NCBI RefSeq assembly: GCF_000159955.1
Contig: NZ_GG695976.1
Span: 1-42,702, forward strand
DNA from: Paenibacillus sp. oral taxon 786 str. D14
GTDB lineage: Bacteria > Bacillota > Bacilli > Paenibacillales > Paenibacillaceae
Direction: 5' to 3'
Length of the DNA: 42,702 bases
Shown here: positions 18,733 to 26,369 of the stretch, piece by piece
Numbering within the stretch: position 1 is the first letter of the stretch
Layout of the letters: each line of letters opens with the position of its first letter
Made by a program: the position numbers and the translations under genes
The notes under the pieces: generated by a model
What the model saw: only the letters and a program-made list of their open reading frames with translations
The model's database searches: none
Told to the model about the DNA's origin: nothing

Positions 18733-18777
18733 GATTTGAACTCTCCTTTTATCTTTTTGTTTTCTACTAGTTATTTA

Positions 18778-18806
18778 TATTAATTATTATATGCTAATGA
18801 TTCTCA
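18778..18806. promoter_or_regulatory. Two abutting Fur/PerR-family operators
   Basis: TGCTAATGATTCTCA (18792-18806) matches the 7-1-7 Fur box TGATAATNATTATCA at 12 of 14 fixed positions and fills the -35/-10 spacer. TATTAATTATTATAT (18778-18792) matches the PerR box TTATAATNATTATAA at 11 of 14 and covers the -10. Binding of either would block the polymerase. Which regulator acts cannot be told from sequence alone. Confidence 0.65.
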
Positions 18807-18813
18807 CTGTCAA
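18786..18813 (-). promoter_or_regulatory. ahpCF promoter
   Basis: On minus, TTGACA (18808-18813) is separated by 16 bases from TATAAT (18786-18791). Both hexamers are perfect sigma-A consensus. The predicted leader is about 45 bases. Confidence 0.88.
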
Positions 18814-19066
18814 TTCAGTTCATCAAGTCTTCATAATTAATATACCCGGAATAGCCGAATATAACCCTTAGGCCGACAGACGTTCATAATCCCCCATCGC
18901 CAATCGTTTTGATAACACAATACTGATTTCCACCCAGGGCCGCGAAATCCTTTCTTTCCGACTATAGATTTATTTAATGAGATCTTGGTTTGATCCTGGA
19001 ACAGCATAAAGCTATCAAAATGTGAAAACCAAGCTTGATTGGACGGGGAATGGAACGCAGCTTCTC
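18814..19066. other. Intergenic region with no recognised gene
   Basis: Between the ahpC promoter and the small gene at 19067, I see no frame with a plausible start and ribosome site, no clear terminator and no structured RNA. Confidence 0.5.
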
Positions 19067-19213
19067 TTATTTCCGGAACAAAAAAGGGTTGTATAACAAC
19101 TGAATGGTCTGCTCATCGATCCAGACGGCACGTGACCGATTCACCTCCCGCCAAGCTCGGTCCAGTGTACAAGGGGTTAATTCCTGGCCATCCGTATTTA
19201 GTACCGTAATCAT
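19067..19213 (-). CDS. 48-residue protein resembling the RRXRR domain of IscB
   Basis: This small gene has a strong ribosome site (AAGGAGG, 8 bases before the ATG). Its sequence runs from ITVLNTDGQELTPCTLD through AWREVNRSRAVWID to QTIQLLYNP. That order (short strand, xLxPC turn, basic helix ending in RAV, then TIQLLY strand) resembles the N-terminal RRXRR domain of IscB-type RNA-guided nucleases, which has PLMP, ARxLLKxGKA and PFTIQL. No HNH or RuvC part follows: TAA comes straight after the domain, and no reading frame continues it. Assignment is by eye and uncertain. It may be a relic, a domesticated nucleic-acid-binding module, or a convergent small protein. It lies about 120 bases downstream of the 72-residue gene, past a terminator. 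Confidence 0.6.
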   Translation of the reverse strand: MITVLNTDGQELTPCTLDRAWREVNRSRAVWIDEQTIQLLYNPFLFRK

Positions 19214-19270
19214 CACCAGCTCCTCCTTAACGATAAGATCTCTCCGACAGAGCCAGGCATTCCCTTATCC

Positions 19271-19290
19271 CCTTGGAACTTCGTTCCAAA
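19271..19290. repeat. 8-base inverted repeat
   Basis: CTTTGGAAC (minus sense) and its complement flank a 3-base loop in the leader of the 48-residue gene, just past the terminator at 19297-19314. It has no T-run. It could be an operator or part of the small gene's leader RNA. Confidence 0.4.
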
Positions 19291-19296
19291 GAAAAA

Positions 19297-19314
19297 AGCA
19301 CCCCTGCGGGTGCT
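19297..19314 (-). terminator. Terminator after the 72-residue gene
   Basis: The 7-base stem AGCACCC/GGGTGCT with a 4-base loop is followed on minus by TTTTTTCTTT. It lies 20 bases after the stop codon at 19334. Confidence 0.92.
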
Positions 19315-19333
19315 ATACATCAAGCGATTTCCT

Positions 19334-19552
19334 TTAATCGTCATCCGGCAAGCTCTCGACTGCCGTAAAGAAAACATCGAGCAGTTCCATACCAAAGTTC
19401 GCTTTAACGTATTCAGAGATTCGGTCCAGCTCTTCCCGGCTGTCGTATTCCAGGCAGGGTCGCCCTTCGCTCCACAACACCCGGCATGTAAATAAACTCT
19501 GAACCTTTTCAATGACTACGTCTTGATCTACGGGTCCCCGATGAACAGCCAT
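19334..19552 (-). CDS. Small hypothetical protein, 72 residues
   Basis: I do not recognise this protein. It is soluble and acidic at the C-terminus (SLPDDD), with one cysteine pair candidate (TCRVLW and RPCLEY) and a predicted helix EELDRISEYVKANFGMELLDVF. A run AAAAAGGGG lies 8 bases before the ATG and a clean terminator follows, which argues for a real gene. It lies 111 bases downstream of mrpG; only a small T-poor palindrome (19627-19640) lies between, so it might be read as a tail gene of the Mrp operon. No function is proposed. Confidence 0.75.
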   Translation of the reverse strand: MAVHRGPVDQDVVIEKVQSLFTCRVLWSEGRPCLEYDSREELDRISEYVKANFGMELLDVFFTAVESLPDDD

Positions 19553-19663
19553 GCTACTTGCCCCTTTTTAACCAATGTGATTCCTTTGGTGTGTGCCACT
19601 TCATTATTATCTAAAATTTTAACGACTGTCATCTATGACAATCCTCACATGGTCGAAAGGCGC

Positions 19664-20077
19664 TTAGGGTGTACCTTGAAGCATCGTCTCCTGCTCAACC
19701 GGCTCTACCTGATCTTCTCCCTCGAAATTCTCATCCGGCTGGTAGTATTCCCTGAGCTCATCCTCGGCGGTTCCCTCCGCTAACGGCACGCAATGTCGAT
19801 AGGCGGCACGGCTGATCACGTGGGCAGACACCGGGGCTGTCAGAAAGACAAAGAAGATCCCCAAGATCAGGCGAATACTGAAGTAGCCATCGGTAATGAT
19901 GAAATACAACAAAGTGCCAACCATCGCGCACAGCACGCCTAGCGTCGAACTCTTCGAGGCGGCATGAGATCTTGTGTACACATCAGGCAACCGTAAATTG
20001 CCAATCGCACTGATCAAGCTAAAGACAGCACCCGCGAGGATCAGAATCGCACCAACAACTTCACCGCTTCCGCTCAA
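19664..20077 (-). CDS. mrpG: Na+/H+ antiporter subunit G
   Basis: This small membrane subunit of the Mrp antiporter has three membrane segments and the family signature NLRLPDVYTRSHAASKSSTLGV. The C-terminal tail is hydrophilic and acidic, ending about 40 residues past the last membrane segment. The open frame extends to 20140, but a TTG at 20077, 8 bases after GAAAGGGG, gives the usual start just before GEVVGAILILAGAVF. It overlaps mrpF by 17 bases, so translation is probably coupled. Confidence 0.93.
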   Translation of the reverse strand: MSGSGEVVGAILILAGAVFSLISAIGNLRLPDVYTRSHAASKSSTLGVLCAMVGTLLYFIITDGYFSIRLILGIFFVFLTAPVSAHVISRAAYRHCVPLAEGTAEDELREYYQPDENFEGEDQVEPVEQETMLQGTP

Positions 20078-20342
20078 TGACCGCACCCCTTTCCATAAAC
20101 CGGGCAAACGCCACCGTTCCAATGAAGGATAAGATCCCAATCAGCAAAAGAAGATCAAAGAAGGCATGAGTATGCAGCAATACCGAGAACACGGCGATAC
20201 TCGAAATTAAATTGATGCCGATGGAATCCAGCGCCATGACCCGGTCCGCACTGGACGGACCTTTGACGACACGGTACAAGTTAGCTAAGATCGCCGCCAG
20301 CAACAAACATAAAGCGATGATCAAGATCGTATTAAAAATCAT
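20061..20342 (-). CDS. mrpF: Na+/H+ antiporter subunit F
   Basis: This 93-residue subunit has three membrane segments and the family motif YRVVKGPSSADRVMALDSIG. Its ATG overlaps the TGA of mrpE as ATGA, which fixes the start at 20342. It ends inside the start of mrpG. Confidence 0.95.
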   Translation of the reverse strand: MIFNTILIIALCLLLAAILANLYRVVKGPSSADRVMALDSIGINLISSIAVFSVLLHTHAFFDLLLLIGILSFIGTVAFARFMERGAVIERKR

Positions 20343-20818
20343 TTTCGAGTCACATCCTTTATCGCTTTCTCGAACACGGCTTTTGACTTCAGAACGGAAT
20401 CCTTCGACTCCGGCATATTCAGTCCATGTATATATAATGTCTTCGCATCCGGGGTAATCTCCATTACGACGGAGCCCGGCGTCAGGCAAATCAGCAAGGA
20501 CAACAGGGTCACTTCCAGATCCCCTTCCAAATCCGTCTCCACCTTGAAAATCCCGGGCTTCACATCGACTTTGGGACGAAGCACGTGCTTCATGACCGTC
20601 ATCGACGAGATAATCAACTCATGAATGAAGATAATGAGCAGCTTCCCTACCGCCGCCAACGTAAATAGATAGAACGGCTTATTAAAGAAGCGACGTATGC
20701 AAAATAGAATTAACATACCGACGAAATAACCGCCAATAAAGTTGATGATGCTGGTTTCATCCTGTAGAAACATCCACAGGTAAGCTATAAAGATGTTGAG
20801 CAGCACCTGAATGGGCAT
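20339..20818 (-). CDS. mrpE: Na+/H+ antiporter subunit E
   Basis: This 159-residue subunit has two or three N-terminal membrane segments, then a cytoplasmic part with the family signature LTPGSVVMEITPDAKTLYIHGLN. It starts 13 bases after mrpD and overlaps mrpF by 4 bases. Confidence 0.96.
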   Translation of the reverse strand: MPIQVLLNIFIAYLWMFLQDETSIINFIGGYFVGMLILFCIRRFFNKPFYLFTLAAVGKLLIIFIHELIISSMTVMKHVLRPKVDVKPGIFKVETDLEGDLEVTLLSLLICLTPGSVVMEITPDAKTLYIHGLNMPESKDSVLKSKAVFEKAIKDVTRK

Positions 20819-20831
20819 GGCTGTCCCCCCT

Positions 20832-22313
20832 TTAGTCCATCACAGCATGGATATATCGATTTGGATCAAGCAATTCCTGTGCTGCTTGGGCCACATACCC
20901 AGCCGCCCCTTCAGCACCCAGCCCTAAAGCCAGGCTGGCAATGGTTAACAGTGCGATTGGAAGCAGGAGCCCCTGGGTCGTCCCCTTCTCATCATCTACG
21001 CTCAGAATGGTCTCGCCCCAAAAGACGCTCATGAACAATTTGATCATGGAATACAAGATAAACAAACTGGCGGCAAGCCCGATTCCCCCAAGCCAATAAT
21101 CACCGGACTCGAAGGTTCCCTGAATCGTAAATACTTTGCCGAGAAAGCCGCTGAGCGGCGGAATTCCAACCATAGATAACGCGGCGATCAGAAACATCCA
21201 ACCTAATTGCGGGTGAAGCCGAATCAGACCACTGATGTCTTGTAACCTGCTGGTCCCCGTAAGATAGATCACCGTACCGCCGATGAGAAAGATCAAGGCC
21301 TTGATCAGAATATCGTGCAGTAAATAGTAGATGGAGCCCATCATGCCTTCCTGTGTCATTGAGACCAGGCCAAGCAGGATAAACCCAACGCTGATAATCA
21401 CATTGTAGGTGATGATTTTCTTCAAATCCCCGAAGCCCACAGCTCCAAGTCCTCCAAGAATCATCGTTGCAGCCGCCAATATTCCAATAATTAAATGAGT
21501 GATCTGCGGTTCATGATAGAAGATGAGCGTAAACATCCGAAAGATCGCGTAGATCCCCACCTTGGTGAGCAGCGCCGCAAAGATGGCCGCAATGGCAGTA
21601 GGTGGAACGCTATACGAGCCTGGCAACCAGAAGAAGAGCAATAATCCGGCCTTTAATGCGAACACGATCAGGAACAGCAAGGCTACCGTGGTGATCAACC
21701 CGTCCTGGCCTACCTCTGCGATCCGAATGGATAAGTGAGCGAGGTTCAACGTGCCTGTGATCGAATATAAATAGGCGACCCCCATCAGGAAGAACGCAGA
21801 GGCGATAATGTTCGTGAAAATATATTTTAACGCCTCGCGAAACTGCTGCCGTGCCCCGCCCATCGTGATCAATACATACGAAGCGACGAGAAATACTTCG
21901 AAGAAGACATATAAGTTAAATAAGTCCCCTGTCAGAAACGAGCCGTTCACCCCTGTAATCAAGAACAAAAACAACGGATAAAAGTAAAGCTTCTCCTGTT
22001 TCCGTCCGATCGACGGGAAGGCATACAGCAAACAGCCAATCGAAACCACCGAGGTTGCGAGCAACAGCAACGCGCTGAACATATCACCGACGAAGCTAAT
22101 GCCGTAAGGGGCTTCCCAGCCGCCTAGCTGCAACGTCTGAATACCACCCGCATTGATCTGGTGAATGAGTAGAATGGAAACCAAGCACGTTGCCAACAGG
22201 GCAAGCAAGCTAAGGATCCGCTGAAGCCGGAGGTTTTGCTGAAAAACAATGAGAACCATCCCCATCATCAGGGGAATAATCACCGGACCGATCAACCAAT
22301 TATTCATGCTCAT
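20832..22313 (-). CDS. mrpD: Na+/H+ antiporter subunit D
   Basis: This 493-residue membrane protein of the respiratory complex I ND2/ND4/ND5-like family is one of the two large ion-translocating subunits. It has about 14 membrane segments and the antiporter signature around FWLPGSYSVPPTAIAAIFAALLTKVGIYA. It overlaps the end of mrpC by 14 bases. Confidence 0.97.
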   Translation of the reverse strand: MSMNNWLIGPVIIPLMMGMVLIVFQQNLRLQRILSLLALLATCLVSILLIHQINAGGIQTLQLGGWEAPYGISFVGDMFSALLLLATSVVSIGCLLYAFPSIGRKQEKLYFYPLFLFLITGVNGSFLTGDLFNLYVFFEVFLVASYVLITMGGARQQFREALKYIFTNIIASAFFLMGVAYLYSITGTLNLAHLSIRIAEVGQDGLITTVALLFLIVFALKAGLLLFFWLPGSYSVPPTAIAAIFAALLTKVGIYAIFRMFTLIFYHEPQITHLIIGILAAATMILGGLGAVGFGDLKKIITYNVIISVGFILLGLVSMTQEGMMGSIYYLLHDILIKALIFLIGGTVIYLTGTSRLQDISGLIRLHPQLGWMFLIAALSMVGIPPLSGFLGKVFTIQGTFESGDYWLGGIGLAASLFILYSMIKLFMSVFWGETILSVDDEKGTTQGLLLPIALLTIASLALGLGAEGAAGYVAQAAQELLDPNRYIHAVMD

Positions 22314-22638
22314 GTCCCCTTAACTGCTCCATGTCATCCGTCCCAAAATGCTGATAGGCCCGATAACATAAAACTAAAACTAGTGCCGTCACGGCAAAGT
22401 TGATTACAATAGCCGTCAGGATCAAAGCCTGAGGCATCGCATCCGTAAAACCGGCTTGCTTCTCGCCCAGCAGGGGGGCGCTCCCCCGCTTCAGCCCGCC
22501 GGAGGTGATCAGCAATAAATTCACGGCATGACTCACAATAGACGCTCCCAGCACGATGCGAAGCAATTGCTTGGATAAGATCAAATAGGTGCCGATCGAT
22601 ACGAATATCCCGACGAGTATGACGATGAGTGTCTCCAT
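22300..22638 (-). CDS. mrpC: Na+/H+ antiporter subunit C
   Basis: This 112-residue subunit is homologous to NuoK, with three membrane segments and the conserved SHAVNLLLI and AMPQALILTAIVINFA stretches. It starts 2 bases after the mrpB stop and overlaps mrpD by 14 bases. Confidence 0.97.
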   Translation of the reverse strand: METLIVILVGIFVSIGTYLILSKQLLRIVLGASIVSHAVNLLLITSGGLKRGSAPLLGEKQAGFTDAMPQALILTAIVINFAVTALVLVLCYRAYQHFGTDDMEQLRGHEHE

Positions 22639-22640
22639 AT

Positions 22641-23063
22641 TTATCGATCCTCACTTATGCTTAGAATGATATTTACCGCCGTACCTATGACCGCCAGGGC
22701 AACCCCCGTATCAAAAATAAGAGCGGAGGCAAGCTCAGTATCCCCGAATACCGGTAACTCGACGTGGCCAAAGGTTTGGGTCAGAAATGGCTCTCCGAAC
22801 ACAACCCCGGCCATTCCGGTGACCACCGCGATCAGCACCCCAATCGCCGCGAGCTTCTTAAAATCCATGCGAATGTTCTCTCTCACCTTCTCGATCCCGT
22901 AGGACAGGTACAATAGAACAATTGCGGATGCCGTGCTCAGCCCGCCGATAAATCCGCCCCCCGGATGATGGTGGCCGTTCATGAACAGGTATATCGAAAA
23001 GGTCAAAATAATCACGGCGGCCACGCGGGTGACGCTTTTTAAGATCACATCATTCGTTTTCAT
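22641..23063 (-). CDS. mrpB: Na+/H+ antiporter subunit B
   Basis: This 140-residue subunit has four membrane segments and the family signature NGHHHPGGGFIGGL. The frame is open further upstream, but the ATG at 23063 follows AAAGGAGGG at good spacing and gives the normal family start. It overlaps the end of mrpA by 14 bases. Confidence 0.97.
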   Translation of the reverse strand: MKTNDVILKSVTRVAAVIILTFSIYLFMNGHHHPGGGFIGGLSTASAIVLLYLSYGIEKVRENIRMDFKKLAAIGVLIAVVTGMAGVVFGEPFLTQTFGHVELPVFGDTELASALIFDTGVALAVIGTAVNIILSISEDR

Positions 23064-25461
23064 TTGGTTCCCTCCTTTTGGAACGCTGATGAACCAAGAG
23101 ATAGACGCCCAGCCCGGCAATCGTCAGCACGGATATTTCCAGCATGGTGTCAAAGCCGCGGAAATCCACAAGGATGGCGTTGACGATGTTTTTTGCCCCG
23201 GCCAGTTCATAGGCATTTTCAAAAAAAGAGGTAATTGGCGCGAACAGCTTATGTCCGTTCGCAGCTAGAGCCAGGAGACTTACCGTTAATCCCATCGCGA
23301 TGGAAATGATGAGATTGGTCAGCTTAAACGATAGGCGTTCGATGCTCTTCTTCAGCTTCGGTAAATGGTAGAAGCACAGCAAGAACAGGACCGTTGTCAC
23401 CGTCTCCACCACCATTTGCGTTAATGCCAAATCAGGAGCCCTGAAGATGACGAAGAACATCGAAATCATATAACCTATCGCCCCCAAAGCCACAATGGCG
23501 ACGATACGATTCGGGGCGAACAAGACGACAAAGGCAGCGATGATCATCGCAACCACCAGTCCAGCTTCGAAGATCCCGATAGGAGCGTCCTTCGAGAAAT
23601 CGAGTTGCAGGCCATGGAACCCTAACAGTGAAGCCATCAGCACAATCACAAAGAATGAAAAAGTGTAGATGAGGTAATGTCTCAGCGAACCTGTCATATA
23701 TCGATTAGTCAGCGATCGCGAGAGCTTCTCGGTTCCATCCAGCCCTTGATTAAACCAGTGATTTAGCGTCAGCCTCTGCGGAAAGCTCCGAATCGGCGGA
23801 ACCCAACGCTTCGCTGTCCGAAAGAGCAATAACCCAAAGAGGATGACGCCCACGGTCATCAGCAATTCGAGGTTCGGGCCATGCCACGCGCTGATTTTGA
23901 GATCATAGGCAGTCACGGACATCATCGGCAAAACCGCGTTCAAAGCGGGAGTTAGAATATATTTCCCAAGTACATTCGGGAAGAAGAAAATGAGAATCAC
24001 GAGCACACCCAAAACGATAGGGGAGATCAACATCCCCAGAGGGGCTTCATGCACTTCTTTCATCAATCTTTCCGGGCGGAAGCTGCCTCCGAAGGTTTTG
24101 AAGATAAAGAGCATGCAATACACAAAGGTGAATATGCTCGCTACCCAAGCCAGGAGCGGGAAGATGAAGCCGATGTTGCTGAGCCCGAAGATTCCCGCTT
24201 GGGTAACTTCATTGACCGCAGCAAAAAACATCTCTTTACTCAAAAAGCCGTTAAACGGCGGCAACCCGGCCATCGATAAACCGCCGACCAAGGCGACCGT
24301 AAACGTCACCGGCATCACCTGCAGTAAACCGCCCAAATAGCGAATATCCCGCCGACCTGTCTCATGGTCAATAATTCCCACGACCATAAACAAGCTGCCT
24401 TTAAACGTGGAGTGGTTAAATAGATGAAACAGGGCGGCGAAGGTCGCTACCGTAAAGACTGTGCCGCTCTCACCGGGCCCAAAATAAACCGCCAGCGAGC
24501 CGATGCCAAGCAAACACATGATCAATCCTAATTGGCTGATCGTAGAATAAGCTAAGAGCGCTTTTAGATCTGTCTGTCTGAGCGCACTCAAGGAACCGTA
24601 AAGCAATGTAATCAGCCCCACACCGGCGACCAGCCAGAACCAAACCGAGCTGCCGCCGAAGATCGGCGTCATTCGCGCCACCAAGTAAATGCCAGCTTTC
24701 ACCATCGTTGCGGAATGGAGGTAGCTGCTGACCGGGGTTGGTGCTTCCATCGCATCCGGCAGCCAAATGCTAAAGGGGAACTGTGCCGATTTCGTAAATG
24801 CACCCAATAACACGCATAGCATCGCCGGGATAAACAACACGTGATTTTGAATAATGCCCACATTCGTAATCAATTCTCGAATGCTATAGGTATCCGCCAT
24901 AATGATCAACATAATAAATCCAGCTAACATGGCAAATCCGCCAAACACAGTAATCAGCATTGCCTTTAACGCGCCTTGCCGGGAGCTTCGCCGCTCAAAC
25001 CAATAAGAGATCAATAAAAACGAAGACACGCTGGTTAACTCCCAGAAGCCGTAGAAGACCAGGAGATGATCAGAAAATACGACGCCTAGCATCGCACCCA
25101 TGAACATGAGCAAATAGATATAGAAGTTATGGAGAGCCTCCCGCTCCTTGGACATGTAGAAGACGGAATAAAGGATCACCAGGGACCCCACACCCGAAAT
25201 CAGAAGCCCGAATAAGAGACCCAGTCCATCCACATAAGAGGTCAACTGGATATCTAGCGTCGGAATCCACGGCAGCGTATAGACATAGGTTTTCCCGCCC
25301 GCAACATCGGGTATATATTGTAATAAATAGACGAAGATGGATAGGGGTATAATTAGCACAAACCATCCTGTATGGACTTGACGATTCAAGTACTTATACA
25401 GAAATGGTACGAGTATAGCACTTAACAACGGAAGAAAAATGAAGGTATAGAATGTAACCAA
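23050..25461 (-). CDS. mrpA: Na+/H+ antiporter subunit A
   Basis: This is the large subunit, about 803 residues. An ND5-like antiporter domain carries the signature FPFSIWLPDAMEAPTPVSSYLHSATM split around the conserved lysine in MVKAG. The C-terminal third is MrpB-like, with DLALTQMVVETVTTVLFLL. The complex expels Na+ in exchange for H+ and supports pH and salt tolerance. The frame allows TTG at 25467, but that codon directly abuts AAGGAGG. The TTG at 25461, 7 bases after it, is the better start. It is the first gene of a complete mrpABCDEFG operon. Confidence 0.97.
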   Translation of the reverse strand: MVTFYTFIFLPLLSAILVPFLYKYLNRQVHTGWFVLIIPLSIFVYLLQYIPDVAGGKTYVYTLPWIPTLDIQLTSYVDGLGLLFGLLISGVGSLVILYSVFYMSKEREALHNFYIYLLMFMGAMLGVVFSDHLLVFYGFWELTSVSSFLLISYWFERRSSRQGALKAMLITVFGGFAMLAGFIMLIIMADTYSIRELITNVGIIQNHVLFIPAMLCVLLGAFTKSAQFPFSIWLPDAMEAPTPVSSYLHSATMVKAGIYLVARMTPIFGGSSVWFWLVAGVGLITLLYGSLSALRQTDLKALLAYSTISQLGLIMCLLGIGSLAVYFGPGESGTVFTVATFAALFHLFNHSTFKGSLFMVVGIIDHETGRRDIRYLGGLLQVMPVTFTVALVGGLSMAGLPPFNGFLSKEMFFAAVNEVTQAGIFGLSNIGFIFPLLAWVASIFTFVYCMLFIFKTFGGSFRPERLMKEVHEAPLGMLISPIVLGVLVILIFFFPNVLGKYILTPALNAVLPMMSVTAYDLKISAWHGPNLELLMTVGVILFGLLLFRTAKRWVPPIRSFPQRLTLNHWFNQGLDGTEKLSRSLTNRYMTGSLRHYLIYTFSFFVIVLMASLLGFHGLQLDFSKDAPIGIFEAGLVVAMIIAAFVVLFAPNRIVAIVALGAIGYMISMFFVIFRAPDLALTQMVVETVTTVLFLLCFYHLPKLKKSIERLSFKLTNLIISIAMGLTVSLLALAANGHKLFAPITSFFENAYELAGAKNIVNAILVDFRGFDTMLEISVLTIAGLGVYLLVHQRSKRREPNENE

Positions 25462-25478
25462 GCGCAATCCTCCTTACT

Positions 25479-25493
25479 TGAGAATCATTCTGT
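25479..25493. promoter_or_regulatory. Possible Fur-family box before mrpA
   Basis: TGAGAATCATTCTGT is an imperfect 7-1-7 palindrome, four changes from the Fur consensus but similar to the box in the ahpC promoter. It lies just upstream of the mrpA ribosome site. Weak evidence. Confidence 0.3.
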
Positions 25494-25505
25494 CGATAAC
25501 ACGAT

Positions 25506-25534
25506 TTGACTGGAGATAAAACATCAATTATAGT
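25506..25534 (+). promoter_or_regulatory. Promoter of the universal stress protein gene
   Basis: TTGACT (25506-25511), a 17-base spacer, and TATAGT (25529-25534) form a near-consensus sigma-A promoter. A minus-strand TATAAT (25527-25532) overlaps its -10 and may serve mrpA, although it lacks a good -35. Confidence 0.8.
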
Positions 25535-25589
25535 CGTACGTAGTTTATTTAAGTGCTCTATTATTATCCTTTGAGGTGAATAATGTAAA

Positions 25590-26276
25590 ATGGATAATCC
25601 ATGCAATGAAAGTGTTCTGGTTTGCGTTTATTATGGTCCGAACGGGGAACGACTAATCAAACGCGGTTGCAAAATCGCTAACTTGATGAAGGCCCCGCTG
25701 TATATACTGACTGTGGATCCCAAACCTTTCGACGAATTGGATGCAGATAAAGTATTTCATATCGAACAGTGGAAAGAGTATGCCAATTCCCACCCGACAG
25801 CACAATTTATTATGAAGGACAATGAAAGCCGCCCTGTTTATAAGGTCATTGCTGAAGTCGCTAGGGAGAAGAACATTACTCAAATCATCCTTGGACAGAC
25901 GGCCCAGAGCCGTTGGGAGCAAATGACGAAAGGGTCCATTATCAATGCCTTGATCCGGGAGATCCCCTTTGTGGACCTGCATCTTATTTCAGTTGCCCGT
26001 TATATTCCTGACGAGGAAGGGATTTACGAAAAGGGAGTTCGTGCTTACTTGATCAAGGACGGTGATCATTATACCTTAAGCTTTAACCACCTCAAGGATG
26101 CCGAATATGAAGGGATCTTCTTCAAAGAAGCCAATACGGATTTCGATAATGGCATTTTCCGCTTTATGAAGGACGCTGAAACGCTTCAGGTCCTGGTTAA
26201 GGACGGAATCGTCACCGAACTCAGAAATGTGGACATTCAAACCGCGATGAATCGGGTAGCCGCTGAAGAATCATAG
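25590..26276 (+). CDS. Universal stress protein, KdpD-like USP domain
   Basis: The N-terminal roughly 140 residues form a nucleotide-binding Usp fold similar to the Usp domain of the sensor KdpD: ESVLVCVYYGPNGERLIKRG, APLYILTVD, and IILGQTAQSRWEQMTKGSIINALI. The remaining 90 residues are soluble and unassigned. It lacks the membrane and kinase parts of KdpD, so it is a stand-alone protein. It is divergent from the Mrp operon and may sense second messengers or ions, which is inference. GAGGTG precedes the ATG by 11 bases. Confidence 0.88.
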   Translation: MDNPCNESVLVCVYYGPNGERLIKRGCKIANLMKAPLYILTVDPKPFDELDADKVFHIEQWKEYANSHPTAQFIMKDNESRPVYKVIAEVAREKNITQIILGQTAQSRWEQMTKGSIINALIREIPFVDLHLISVARYIPDEEGIYEKGVRAYLIKDGDHYTLSFNHLKDAEYEGIFFKEANTDFDNGIFRFMKDAETLQVLVKDGIVTELRNVDIQTAMNRVAAEES

Positions 26277-26311
26277 GAAATGTGAATATCAACGAATGAT
26301 GGAATGAACAG

Positions 26312-26346
26312 ACTCTCCGCATGCTTCATGTGGAGAGTTTTTTTGT
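26312..26346 (+). terminator. Terminator after the universal stress protein gene
   Basis: The 12-base stem ACTCTCCGCATG/CATGTGGAGAGT, with one G-U pair and a 3-base loop, is followed by TTTTTTTG. Confidence 0.93.
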
Positions 26347-26369
26347 TTGTCATGTGCTAAATAGGAAAT

